This document shows positions 11,362-27,939 of a DNA stretch of 64,000 nt, in pieces. Under the pieces are notes generated by a model that was given only the letters and a program-made list of their open reading frames with translations, had not been told where the DNA came from and made no database searches. Each line of letters opens with the position of its first letter. The first letter of the stretch is position 1. Source of the DNA: Cerrena zonata (Eukaryota > Basidiomycota > Agaricomycetes > Polyporales > Cerrenaceae); contig JASBNA010000016.1 in the NCBI GenBank assembly GCA_038087015.1, positions 62,001-126,000 of the forward strand. Direction: 5' to 3'. Position numbers and translations under genes: made by a program.

Positions 11362-13944
11362 TCAGAATGCAGTAGCAAGCCTGCAAATATCCTCGATACT
11401 CCATATACGGATAGAGCCGTCCTCGGACGCGGAGACAATATGCTTGCTATCAGCTGTAACGGTAACAGACTTCACTTTATCTTCATGACCTTTCAAATCA
11501 GCCACCAAGGGACCGCCTAGGGTGCTCCAAACATTTATAGATCCCTCTGCATACCCAGCAACCACGAACTCGCTGTCAGGTGAATAACATCCTGACGTGA
11601 TGGTGGACGCTACGTGCCGCAACAAAAGTCGCTGGGTTCCGACGTATGAATCGCATATAGATACGGTGGAGTCGTACGATCCTGTCATAACTTCTCGACC
11701 GTCTGCTGAAAATTGTGAGGCCCATACAGGACTTGTGTGCTCGCGGATTGTCACAAGCTCGTCCCCGTTTTGGGCATCCCATACCCTACTCGTGTTATCC
11801 TCGGAGCCTGTAATGATACGCAGGCTGTCAGGTGAAAAGGATACAGTCCAGATCACATTCTCGTGCCCTGCAAGGGTGGCGACCAGGTTCCCGTTCGTGA
11901 CGTCCCACACTTTACCGTAATCTTGAGACGCACTGACGAGCAAAGTCGAATCGGGGGAGAACTGGATGGCTTGTATGACGGAGGGATGGTCGGTTAGTGA
12001 TACTCTCAGCGAATAGGTATTTGTGTTCCACAACTTGACAGTACAGTCCGCTGACCCAGTAGCCATTGTGTTGCCGTCGGGAGAATACGCAATGCACCAG
12101 ATGTCTGTGTCGTGGGCTGTGATTTCTCGAGCTTCCCCAGTTTCGACGTTCCACACCATCACCTTTCCACTCGATGCTCCTGCGGCAAGGTAACGGGAGT
12201 CTGGAGAAAATGACATACATTGTACATCCTCGGTTTCGTGACCCGGCAACTTGAGGGCGAGCATCCCGGTGTCCATTCTCCAGACGTGGACAGTGCCATC
12301 CTCGTAACCACCAGCCACGAGCATAGAGTCGTGGGACACAGCGACTGAACTAATAGCAGCAGCTATTTGCTCATTTGGCTCGCCTAGCTTCATGTGTGGC
12401 CACTCGAACGTTCCTGATTCCCATTTTCCCTGAATGATCTCGCAATATCGCCATCTATCCTCGGGCACATTGGTGCTAGGACCTGTCTCCTCTTCATTCG
12501 CAGTATTCTCAAGTTGCTCTGCTTCAAACTCTTCGCGCTGCTCTGAAGAACGTTGTTGATACTTCCGGAGTATGAGCTCCTCGATGGAAATTGTTGCATC
12601 TAGGTTTATTATGTTAGTGTAGCTACATTCTATTGATTAATGAACCTTACATGAATGGTCCTCGCTAGAATAAATGTTTGGCATATGGATCTCTATATCC
12701 GTTATATCTTCGGGCCACACGCCGTCTATCTAAGGATGGACATAATAAGGTACGTTCTATGATCAAAGTTGAGCTCGCTTACCATGACTTCTTTCACCGC
12801 AGTGTCGCTTGTAATCGCAACTTCACATTTCTGGTCGTACTGGATCGCTCCGATCAGAAACCATCATAGAAACGAGTAAGTGCTTATACTCACTTTCAAT
12901 ATATAGTCTAACGCTGGATCGAATGGAGTTCTCAGCTATATCGTGTGTCAGATGCAGCAAAATTCATTGACCATTAACAACAGTAATGACTCACCGAATC
13001 GCGGGGAGGTAAGTGTTCCACTGTCACCTCCTCTTCGAAATCCTGTTGTGCATGAACACCAGTATCATCGTTGAATCTATCGTTGCCAGAAGGTGACTGG
13101 TCCGGACCCGCGTTACCCTCTATTTTCGTCCCCAAAATCCAGCGAGTTTTGGCCTTGTAATAATTCAAGAAGATACATTGGTCGCTGAGCTTATTCAATT
13201 CCCCAGGCTCGTGCATGATACGAAGGTATTCAAAAGCCGGGCCCGACCGAACTATACTCTTTCTGTGACTGTTGATTGCAACCATCAAATCTTGTGGATT
13301 GTCGCTAGGCTGGCCTCTGATCGTGAAATCTATGGCATTACTACCTTCTTCAACAAGACCTAGTAACCACGTCCTGGTTTTCACAAAGCCCGATATGAAC
13401 ACGATATCGTCTTTATGTTGGATGTTCCAACCTATCTTGAATGCGAAGTCAAACCAACTGTCACGATTCTTTCGCATATAGTCCTCCATAACTCTGTTAT
13501 GCGCGATTTGCTTCTGGAAGGCTTGTGTTTGATTGATGATAAAGGCGGCCGGCGATTTTTCCACTCTAAGAATAAATCCGTCTGCGCTACATATCCCAAG
13601 TCAGATAGAAATTGAGTGTAAAGCCATTATAAGCTAACCTTGCTTCCTCAGCCGTGTCGCCACTATCCGTCAAATGACCGGGTTGAAGAGCCGGGTCAAC
13701 CTGTGTTAACAGACATGCCTTGTGGAAGGATCAAAGGTTGAAACCCAACAATGCCACGATCTGCATTTTTTTCCATTGCATTAAAGAGAATCGTGAACGC
13801 CCCGTTATTTTGGAAGAACCCGACGTCTCCGATTTCGATTTCTCGATCTGCGCATGGACACTCGGGATGCATGTACGCCATTCCCAGCCCTCTGGGGGCG
13901 AGCAGTTTTTGGAATAAAAGCTGGTTGTATACCGGAGAAGTCAT
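11362..13944 (-). CDS. IGDVG-module protein with eight WD40 repeats (one-base frame break in exon 1)
   Basis: Exons: 13639-13944 (frame break), 12995-13586, 12894-12935, 12783-12839, 12651-12729 and 11362-12599, about 770 aa if the frame is kept. The N-terminal module (about 290 aa) has the signature EIGDVGFFQNNGAF and a DxCIFLNYYKAKTR block. Short exons DPALDYILK and KCEVAITSD follow, then an acidic coiled linker, then about eight WD40 repeats (SPDS/SPDG, KVWD, RVWD, RIWS), probably one beta-propeller. I know no name for the N-terminal module. Exon 1 is 306 nt, whereas two paralogues in this window have 305, and the frame slips near 13700 (GMSVNT then VDPALQPG in another frame). This suggests a one-base insertion or an assembly error. 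The gene is head-to-head with a DUF6535 gene. Confidence 0.75.
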
Positions 13945-14417
13945 GCTGAATGGGTAGGAATAGCGTAAAGGGGTGTTGTAGTGATGATATAGAGGTGAAG
14001 CACCAATGAGGCAAGGCAGGAAGCGACAATGTACGCCACTGGCTACCGTAGGGCGTTTGTCACCTAGTATAACTGCCTCGAGCTGAAGCAGTGAGACTAT
14101 GAAGGGACTCTAAATACGGGTTAAGCAAATACTGAGCCCGGTATATGTATACATACCTGTGTAGTACAATGCCCAGAATAGCACAGCTCCTTGTATTTAA
14201 TATATAAGTAAATGACCAGGCTGTGTAAATACAAAGGATTAGATACTGTAGTACGTATACTCACAGTACCGCCCAGCACAGGTGGATGTCAACCGTGGCA
14301 TCCAACCAGTGCTAGAACATTAATTGCAGGCATGACTATAAGGATAACCACACCTTTAGACTCCCCCATTGTCACATCTTTGTATCCCATCCCATTGCGA
14401 AGACGACTTGATTCTCT
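13945..14417. promoter_or_regulatory. Bidirectional promoter of IGDVG/DUF6535 pair 1
   Basis: A 473 bp gap between two divergent start codons, the WD40-type IGDVG gene leftward and DUF6535 rightward. The same arrangement occurs at 30400-31006 and 53079-53405. No strongly conserved element was recognised by eye. Confidence 0.45.
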
Positions 14418-16967
14418 ATGGTGCGTTTATGTGTTCACTTTATACAGCTCGCACCTAAACAATTCTCCAAGTCGAAAGAGTTAGATGGACAACGCGAAGC
14501 TGCTGCGTCGTGGCCGACTATGGCCACAAAAGTGATAAAGGTGGACGAAGACAAAATCCGAGATTCCAAAGAGGATATCGACACTCTTATGGTTTTCGTA
14601 CGTCCCACTTCTAGAGTCTGCGAGCGATAGTCAATAACTCATTGACTATGCGGTTATAGGCTGGTTTATTCTCCGCAGTGACCAGTGCATTCTTAATAGA
14701 GTCGTACAAAGGGCTTCAACCAGACCAGTCGGACATAAATAACCAGCTCCTAGCCCAAACTCTACTCTTTCAATCGAATTCATCCGGAAGGTTCTCGATC
14801 GATGTAGCTACCTTGACTTGTATTGCGACATCCTCATGTGTCGGATTCAACCCACCCCTCTTCGCCAAGCGAGTCAACATATTGTGGTTTGCGAGTCTCA
14901 TCCTCAGTCTTGTCACCGCATCATTTGGCATGCTTGTCAAGCAATGGTTGAGAGAATTTCTCGCAGGGCGATATACATCTCCACGAGCCCGGCTACGCAT
15001 CCATCTATTTAGATACCCAGGTCTCATCCAATGGCGCGTCTTCGAGCTTGTTGCCATACTTCCTCTTCTCCTCCAGCTCTCCTTGGCCCTTTTCTTCACA
15101 GGTCTATGCTTCTTCACATGGTCTATCCACGCCAGCGTTGGTTTGACAGCACTCATACTGGTTGCACTATGGGTGTTGTTATTCGCTATTGCCACGGTAT
15201 CCCCATTGCTTTCACCTCGATGCCCATACAAAACCACATTTATAAATCATGTCATGAGAACCTTGCGTCAATATTTAGCAAGATCCTGTTCATTCATTGC
15301 AGCGCATTATCGGGAACTGAGCAAATTTGACGCAAAGGACATCGAAAAAAGTACACCTAGGGGCTCATCACCACAGTTTGAGGAGGAATATTTTGCCGAG
15401 CACGCTGGATGGGAGGATGATCTTGAAATCTTACTTGCAGTCGACACAATGCAAATCGACGACGAACTCTTCTGTACGATTATAGCCAGTCTCGTGAAGC
15501 AAAAGCCACAAAATCCTGCAGCCAATTCTGGCATACCGGCCGAACAAACCGTATTGGAATTCGTCACAAAGTTCATTCATAATAGGACAGATATGCGACT
15601 TGCTCTCGATACGAGACCTATCCTCCACGGCTATCTCACCTTAAACGTATGGACTACGATTGTGGAACTTGTTGCAGACTTCCTGTTGGATGGTCTTTCG
15701 GCATGTGCGCTCCACAAGAAACAGTGGGATGCATGGATGGACGATGCTATAACGCTATTGCTCACCCGTACCGACTATCGGCTCCCAATCAGAGGAACCG
15801 AGGCACTTGCACATGCATTCGAAGCCAACCCAGATCATGCTGCTCGGTTGATCAACGAGCGAACACCTTTCCCCAGATTCACTCAGTCCGGGGAACTAAC
15901 CGGGCAGATCCTACAGACAGATGTTTTTGCGGAGCTAGTCACGCGAGAACTCCGTGGCGTACTACCGTTACTACATGGTCAGGTACTATTGGACGCCTTA
16001 TTGCACCTCTTCCGCTATCGATTCAGCGCTCCGGACATGACAAGCATCGAACAGTTGTTTGAATCACGACTCAACACCCAATGGCGCCCTACGCACGTTA
16101 ATGTCTCCAGCAATCGAGCTGTTTCTACACTGCACGTCTCTGAGAACGGTTGTTTCAGAATCACACTGGACTTATTGACGGCCGACATCGATCATACCTT
16201 CTCAGGACCTTGTGGCGAGCTAACCGAATCAATCAAGAAGACATGCTCAATTGTTTTCATGTACAGAAAGAAGTGGACGGATGAGCAACACGGACGAGTG
16301 AAGTCGTGGCTAACATCTCGTCGAAGCCTTGATTGGTGTTTTATGCTCGCATTTACGATGGAAGAAGACCAGGTGTCGAAGACGCTAGGCGCAATGATCA
16401 GACAGGCGATGCTCGATTTACGGCAGCAGCTAAACCTTACTGGTGAGGGTCTCTCAAGCTTGTTTTGACAACGTGGAATTGAAACATGGATTTATAGAGG
16501 TCCGCGAGATGATAGATAGTGCAATTCACGTACTACGGAACCGTGGCGCAGTTTCTGCCTTCTCGCAAGACGGCGAGACGGGCCTCGATTGTCTTCAACT
16601 ATGCGAGTTTCTGCTAGAGACATTGTCCAATCAATTGGATAGTCCTGAACCAACCACGAAGAAAGACATGAAGACGTACAAGGGGCTTTTACATACGTTA
16701 AAATGTCTAGATCGGCCACTTTCCAACTTTCTCAGGGTACATCGTCTTGCTACCCAATGTGGCCCGGGCATGGTTAAGAAATGTGTGCAATTATGCGAGG
16801 AATACAACACTGCTGCTGCTCTAAAGGCCAAAGACGAGCTCCCAGGAAAATACACCCACGTCCTCGACGCGCTTGCATCAGGTTCAACACCGGTCGAGAA
16901 AGCCGTCGATAAATGGAAACGTCACATAGCCCCATCGCAAAGCACTAACACGGCTACTGCTCCATGA
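14418..16967 (+). CDS. DUF6535 membrane protein, copy A
   Basis: Exons 14418-14597, 14660-16442 and 16498-16967, about 810 aa. The DUF6535 core is recognisable: AGLFSAVTSAFLIESY after the first intron, then the helix LWFASLILSLVTASFGMLVK followed by QWLREF. Two more hydrophobic segments follow (ILPLLLQLSLALFFTGLCFF and LILVALWVLLFAIATV) before PRCPYKT. That makes about four membrane helices in residues 60-250, then a long cytosolic helical region of about 550 residues. The first exon contains the acidic motif KEDIDTLMVF shared by all copies. Function is unknown. It is divergent from the IGDVG/WD40 gene and tandem with copy B. The N-terminus before residue 30 is uncertain; 14418 is the longest in-frame ATG. 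Confidence 0.85.
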
Positions 16968-17067
16968 TACATGACTTGTGTACACAATTTCCCTGTATTT
17001 CCAGACGTCTCTAGCGATAAACGTTTTTATTTCAATAGGATCACTGAGTCATCATCGTATACCCGGT

Positions 17068-17230
17068 TCATTATTTGACATATTCCAGCTCTCTTCCTTC
17101 CCCTACCATTTCTCCCTTTGTACAACCAACTGCCCTGAGCATACTACTACCTACCACATCTGTTTGTAATACTAACTTCTTCGCTGTATGGATGATCCTA
17201 CAAGTAATCTGATCTTTAAAGAATACCCCT
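17068..17230 (-). pseudogene. Decayed fragment of methylcrotonoyl-CoA carboxylase alpha gene
   Basis: Two short stretches match the intact carboxylase gene at 20155-23093 in the same orientation. Positions 17076-17146 resemble the last ~70 bp of its coding end (near 20161-20231), and 17174-17222 resemble the exon start encoding [13 protein letters not shown] with its intron acceptor (near 22672-22720). Both look roughly 80-85% identical by eye. The intervening ~2.4 kb of gene is missing and the reading frame is broken. Because the intron boundary is retained, this is a genomic duplication followed by internal deletion, not a retrocopy. It lies just after DUF6535 copy A, as the intact gene lies just after copy B. 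Confidence 0.75.
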
Positions 17231-17568
17231 CAATAATCTCAACATACGATCGCTCAGCTGACCGTCTGTCTAAAACATAGATAAACATAAACAACCCTAG
17301 AGGGTCGGAGTAAGATTTGGAGGGATCTTCGCACGACTCGAGCGTCTACACCCCGAATATTCCTGTCGGGTGAACGATTAGTAGAGGCTGAGCCTGTACT
17401 ACTAGTTGGGCCCAAGTTGAGCATATCCCCACGGGCGCTCTCCCGAGCCATTCTCCCGGATCGCCACCAAGTTGCTACAAAGATTCAGCAAGTCCCCTAC
17501 ACTTAGTCAATGGTATGTACCTTCTCAGGCTATTATCAGTACCATACTATCGATACAAACTGAGATCG
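17231..17568. other. Remainder of the duplicated intergenic region
   Basis: About 340 bp between the carboxylase fragment and DUF6535 copy B. It contains a 65-codon minus-strand open frame with no recognised domain; it may be further carboxylase 5' flank remains or the copy B promoter. Confidence 0.35.
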
Positions 17569-20051
17569 ATGATTCAGTCCGAGGAACCAGACAATCAACA
17601 GGGTCTCACGGCGCAATGGCCTACGATGGCCGCCAAGGTTCTGAAAGTAGATGAAGACAAAGTTCAGGATTGCAAGGAAGATATCGATACTCTTATGGTC
17701 TTCGTCAGTACTCTTGGCATTCTCGAAACTGATCTTACAGTCATCAACTAAAAGGGGTGTTTCCAGGCTGGTTTGTTCTCCGCGGTGACAAGCGCATTCC
17801 TTATAGAATCATATAAGCAGCTCCAACCAGACCAGGGGGATATAAATAATAGCCTCCTCGCTCAAATATTGCTCGCCCAGCTGAATTTGACGAATTTCCC
17901 AATCAATGCAAGCACCCTAACCTGTATCGCGGAATCTTCCTGCAACTCACCGTCTCCTTCCACCTCTGCCAAACGAGTGAACATATTGTGGTTTGCAAGT
18001 CTTATTCTAAGTCTTGTAACCGCATCGTTCGGCATGCTCGTCAAACAGTGGTTAAGAGAATTCATGGCTGGAGAATATACTTCCCCTCGAGCTCGCCTTC
18101 GGATCCATCTATTCAGATATCCGGGGCTCATCCGGTGGAAGGTTTTCGAGATGGTCGCCATACTCCCTCTGCTGCTGCAGTTATCTCTGGCGCTCTTCTT
18201 CACAGGGCTCTGTTTTTTCACATTCTCTGTGCATAAGAGTATCGGTTGGACGACAATCTCTTTGGTGGGGTTGTGGGTGTTCCTATTCATTATAGCCACA
18301 CTCTCTCCGCTTTTTTCACCTCGATGCCCATACAAAACCATGTTTGTAAAGTGGGCTATGAAAGCATTGCGAAAACGCTTAGCCAATTCTTTCTCGTCCA
18401 TCAGCGAGCATTACGAGCAATTGAGCGAGTTCAACGCGATGGACATCGAGAAGAGTACATCTCGTGATCTCCCCCAGCCATTCGAAGAGGAAAGTTTTGC
18501 CAAGGATGCGAAATGGAAGGATGATCTTGAGATTCTTCTCGCTGTCGATACGATGCAGGTAGATGACGAACTCTTCTGCACGACCATGGCCAGTCTAGTA
18601 AAACAAAAACCAACGCTGGCAAGGAAATCAGCGGAGCGGCAAGTATTCGATTTCATCGTCAAATTCATTCAAAATAGATCAGAAATGCAACTTAGCCTGA
18701 AGGCAAGACCCGTTCTCCACGGACATTTCACTTATAGCGTATGGTCCAAGGTTGTGGAAATTGTTGCGGATCTCTTGATAGGCGATGTCTCGTCATTGAC
18801 CCCAACGAGTCGAAAGTGGGACCTTTGGATGGAGGGCGCTGTAACCATATTACTCTCTTTCACCGAGCACCAGCTCCCAGGTAAAGGTGTAACTGGATTG
18901 GCGTGTGCTTTCAGAGCAGACCCTGTCCAGATGGCTCAACTGGTGAATAATCGAACACCATTTCCTGATTGGGCCAACGACCTATCTAAACTCGACGGAA
19001 CAAAAACGGACGTCTTTGCGGAGCTGGTCATGCGAGAGATTAAGGGAGTTTTGCCCTTAGTTCATGGCCAAGCATTATTGGACTGTATCCTGCAGCTGAT
19101 TCGCTGTAGATTTGCCGTCCAAGTATCAAACATCTTGGAGTTCTTCGAAAATAATCCCATCGACACGGTACCACTGCCAACCTCTCATCAAAATTCCACT
19201 AGTAATAACAGTACTAGTCCGGGCCAGCGACCGATATTCTATGTCTCCTCCAACGGCTGTTTAAAAATTACTCTAGACTTGTTGATCGAGGACATCGATC
19301 GCGTTTTCTCAGGACCCTACCAAGAGGGAAACCAGTCAGTTAAAGAAGCCTGCACCGTCGTATTGGCGCTTAGGCATTGGTGGACGAATGAACAGCTCAA
19401 ACAAATCGAAGGTTGGTTGAAAGATAGTCGAAGTCTCGACTGGTGTTTTATGTTTGCATTTACGCTTGATGACAATAAAGCTCATATGAATCTGAGCGGG
19501 CTTATGAGGAGGGCACTTCTCGATCATGCTCCGCAATTGAGCATTGTCGGTGAGGGCTTAAAGCTATAATACCAACCGTTTATTTCTAATCTGATCTTTT
19601 ACTAGCATTCCGGGAGATGGTTGATAGCGTGACTGATGTGTTGAGGATACGGAACGCTTCAGCTGCCTTAATGACACAAGACAGCGAACCAAGTCTCGAC
19701 TTTTACCACATGTGCGAATTCCTATTAGAAATTCTTTATCGCGGATTATCTAAGCCAGGGCCGACGAGCAAGGCCGAAAGGAGGGACTACAACGGATTCC
19801 TAAACTCCTTACAACGTTTAGATCTGCCGTTTGCGAATTTCGCTGAAACGCACAAAGTGGCGAGTAGTCAGTATGGAACCAAAATGGCCGAGGATTGCAC
19901 CAAATTGCACAAACTATACAACGATGTTGTTTCTACCATATCAAACGGGAAATCGACTAGAAGGTTGGATCATATCTATGCAGCGCTATGTCCAGAGAGA
20001 AAGGCTGCAGATAAATGGCTTCAAAACCATAGTGCATCGAAGTCGGGATGA
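17569..20051 (+). CDS. DUF6535 membrane protein, copy B (tandem duplicate)
   Basis: Exons 17569-17703, 17767-19549 and 19606-20051, 787 aa. Copy B shares the intron positions of copy A, and its exon 2 has exactly the same length (1783 nt). The membrane core is nearly identical (LWFASLILSLVTASFGMLVK), while the downstream region has diverged. Landmarks are KEDIDTLMVF in exon 1, SAFLIESY, four hydrophobic helices, PRCPYKT, then a long helical soluble part. Unlike the other three DUF6535 genes it has no divergent IGDVG partner; the carboxylase fragment lies upstream. Its 3' end is 103 bp from the converging carboxylase gene. Function unknown. Confidence 0.85.
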
Positions 20052-20154
20052 TGCTATTCTCGTCATTCCTAGCGACCAGTCGGAGGCGTCCATCGAGATA
20101 GCTGAATTAGTATTGAATATATCCCTATTCCTCGGGCTCGTATAGACATCAGTT

Positions 20155-23093
20155 TCATCCTTTGATATCAACCAGCTCTGTTCCTTCCTCTACCATTTCC
20201 CCTTTTGTACAACCCACGGCCTGGACAATACCTGCCTTGTCTGCTCTTAACACCATTTCGGTCTTCATACTCTCCAATACTACAACCGCCTGTCCTACTT
20301 CCACCTTATCGCCTATCTTGACTTTGACTTCCACGACAAGACTGGGCATGGGTGCTCTCAATGCACCTTTCCCCGCCCCAAGAATATCCCCGCTAAGCGA
20401 AAGTAACCACTTGGGTGTCGGCAGAACCAGCGTCGTCTTAGAGCCTTTATGGAAGATATGAAGTCGTTCCATAGTATTCGATGAGGACGATGCTGGAAGA
20501 TTAGTTGGAGGCGTCTGCGAGACGATCGTTGTACGAAGAGTAGCCGAGTCTAGCGTGGTTGATAGCGTAGTCGGCGAAATGAGCTTCCCAGGGACTGAGC
20601 TGTATGTGGTTGTGGATGAAGTAGTCTGAACACTGATATCGTAGAATCCGGGCCTGGACAATCGAACATGAACTGTTACGGGATCCCCTATCGCGTCCTC
20701 TCTCTGTATTGTAATGATCCGATCATAAACATCTCCACCAAAACGTCTTGACGAGAGAGTAGTCCATGGGGTTACAGTTGTTGATTGAGGCTGGTCTCGG
20801 AGAACGACGAACAGGGCAGCTTGAGCAAGAACCTCTGGTGAGAATTCTTGTGGTGATGGAAAGAGTTGGTCGTGATGTTTCTTGAGCCAACAAGGTTTCA
20901 GCGAAACTGAGGATACAGAAGGTGGCATAAGATACTTACGGGTATAAACCCAGTCTCAACTTCCGCATCAATAAATGCCTGATTACCTGCGAGAATACGC
21001 AAGAACTCAACATTAGTCGAGACCCCAACAACCTTGTATTCATCCAACGCTTTCCTCAGCAATCTCAATGCCTCCGTACGGTCTTGCCCATGCACAACTA
21101 ACTTCGCGATCATTGGATCATAGAAGACGCCTATTAATGCACCTTGTCCAAACCCTTGCTCTAGCCGTAGCGAGGGTTTAATCGTGGTAGTAGTATCGAC
21201 TACCCGAGCGAGAATAGAGTCATTTGAATGTGAAGTTCTTGGTAAGGATGGGGCGAAGGTATGTGTTGGTTCCGGTGTCGAGAGATAGAGAAGAGAGCCT
21301 GAATCCGGAAGGAAATTATTTCTAGGATTCTCGGCGTAGATGCGAGCCTCGAATGCATGTCCGATAAGAGGTATGGATGATTGGGATAACGGGAGTGGAT
21401 TCCCGGCGGCAACCTCGAGCTGCCATTCTACAAGATCTAGTCCGGTAATCATCTCAGTTACAGGGTGCTCTACTTGAAGACGAGTATTCCTGTGGATAGT
21501 CAGCCACAATGAGATCTAATCGAAACAGATAATACATGGGGATACTCACATCTCCATAAAATAGAATTGATTCGTATCGTTGTCGAAGATGAACTCTACA
21601 GTTCCTGCACCAACATAGTTGACCGCCTTAGCAGCGTCGATCGCTTTCTGGCTCAAATCTTTTCTCATTTCCGGGCTTAGACCTGGTGCAGGAGCTTCTT
21701 CAATGATCTTCTGGTTTCTTCTCTGGACTGAACAATCTCGTTCCCAGAGACTAACACAGCCGCCTTGACTGTCTGCGAAGACTTGCACTTCCACATGTCG
21801 AGGGCGGATAATATATTTCTCTACTAGGACGTCGGAGTTGCCAAATGATTTGAGTGCTTCGCGTTGAGCGGAGACCAATGCTTCATGGAATTCCGCTGGA
21901 GAGTGAACAATTCTCATTCCCTTACCACCACCTCCGTGGACGGCCTTAATCAAGACCGGAAAGCCTAAGGAACGAAATAAAACAATGTCCAGTGGTATAT
22001 TCAGAAAACCTGTACCTATCTGTTTAGCTTCGTTCAGCAAATATTCGGGGTCCTGGTTAGTCCCATGGTAGCCGGGAACAACTGGTACCCCAGCATCTTT
22101 CGAGTGAGGTCGATCAGTGTGGTTCTAAAAATCGGAGTCAGAGCAACATACTAGACATAATGGTCTTCGATTCACTGCCAACGAAATCAGGCGAACGAAA
22201 TATCTATCATGCGAGAAATTACAGACCTCTTGGATCCCATGCTTACAATCGCGCTAGAAGGAGGGCCAATGAAGACAATACCTTCTTGTGCAAGGCATTC
22301 CGCAAAGTGTGCATTTTCACTGAGGAATCCATAACCTGGGTGGACTGCCTATTCCTCTTCATCAATCAAGCATTGAGATGAAGTTGTATAAAGGCGACAT
22401 ACTTGAGCACCGCTACGATGACAGACTTCAATAATCTTATCCATTCTTAACTATAGCGTATTAATTAGACACCTTGTTGGGATTTTGTCGTAAGAAACAC
22501 GCTTACATAGCTTTCCGCGGACGGCGCAGGCCCAATACAATACGATTCATCCGCCTACCTCCACGTCTTTATCATCATATGCACATTTTAGTGAGCGCAA
22601 ATTCATACCAGCTGAACATGCATTGAGTTCGCGTCAACTTCGCTATAAACAGCAACAGTTGCAATGCCCAGCTTCTTTGCTGTACGAATGACCCTACAAG
22701 CAATTTCACCTCTAAAGAAGAACTCTTTTCAGTCACTTACATGGTAAGACTAAACATGAACAATACCTATTAGCGATTAGTATCTTGTCGAAATGAGGCC
22801 TTTTCATGTTGGTCACCGATGTGGTATCTGCGAGGAGTTGACGTTAAGTTGAAAGTTGCGAAATCAAATGACTTACTTGTAGATGGCGACAGTTCTCTTC
22901 GGGGCTCTGTAGTATAGTACTGCCTTTGTACCTGAGGAATAGGTCCTAGTACATTGTACACTGTTGAGGTAGAATGTATCAAGCGAGAACCTGAACTGCC
23001 GGAGGCGATTTGAACGTGAGTTCTATTCTTCAGCGAATATGATAACTGAGGGAGCCTTTGTACGACATTTCGGCCTGCTGCTATCTTATGCAT
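20155..23093 (-). CDS. MCCA: Methylcrotonoyl-CoA carboxylase, biotin-carrying alpha subunit
   Basis: Multi-exon gene. Exon 1 is 22877-23093, exon 2 is 22767-22827, and the last exon ends at 20155. The enzyme carboxylates biotin with bicarbonate and ATP in mitochondrial leucine breakdown. The N-terminus ([19 protein letters not shown]) is basic with few acids, like a mitochondrial presequence. The biotin carboxylase part shows [30 protein letters not shown], the ATP-grasp loop [29 protein letters not shown] and [14 protein letters not shown]. The C-terminal biotinyl domain has ESMKTE with the biotinylated lysine about 45 residues from the end. The beta subunit is not in this window. Other acyl-CoA carboxylase alpha subunits are similar, so the substrate is inferred from family resemblance. 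Confidence 0.88.
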
Positions 23094-23367
23094 CGTCAGT
23101 TGTGTATGTGTACTACAAGTTGGGGGTATGGATTAGAGAACGAAGAGAGACCACGGTCCGGAACTTAAAGTCGATGATGTTAAGCGAGTGCGGGGTAAAT
23201 GCCGGACAAGACATCATCGCGATCAGCTTAAACCTAACCCTAGATTCCCATTACATAAGCACACATCGTCAGTCCCTGCTATACTGTTGAGCGCTTGCAA
23301 TCGAGCCTTGCCTCTGCACCAACTCATTCCTGGCCATTGTTTATCTTAGATTCACTACTGTTATAAC
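23094..23367. promoter_or_regulatory. Divergent promoter of carboxylase and ISWI genes
   Basis: A 274 bp gap between two divergent start codons. It holds an AACCTAACCCTAG element at 23231-23243, similar to a telomere-type box found upstream of some housekeeping genes in fungi and plants. Confidence 0.4.
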
Positions 23368-27638
<4,271 letters not shown>

Positions 27639-27939
27639 TCAACTCGTTACGCTATCTTTTTGTATCCTACTCTTCTTGTTGTATATCGTAGATTTGGCTA
27701 GTATCTTAGACTTTGACTTCTCCCACTGCTACCAACACACGTTGTTCTACGTACGACAAGGTAATGGTTATATATTGAGCTAAAGATCATGGAGTCTACA
27801 TAAATACCCGCCTGACATGCCCGTAAAACATGATATGTATGTGTTATTTTCAACTAATATACAGAGTGAGCAATGTTCATGTCCGAATGAGAGGTTTTAT
27901 TTTATAAAATATAACAGAGGCTGTTGCCTGTGGAAAACT
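27639..27939. other. Convergent intergenic region
   Basis: About 300 bp AT-rich gap between the 3' ends of ISWI and DUF6535 copy C. No gene seen; presumably both 3' UTRs and polyadenylation signals. Confidence 0.5.
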
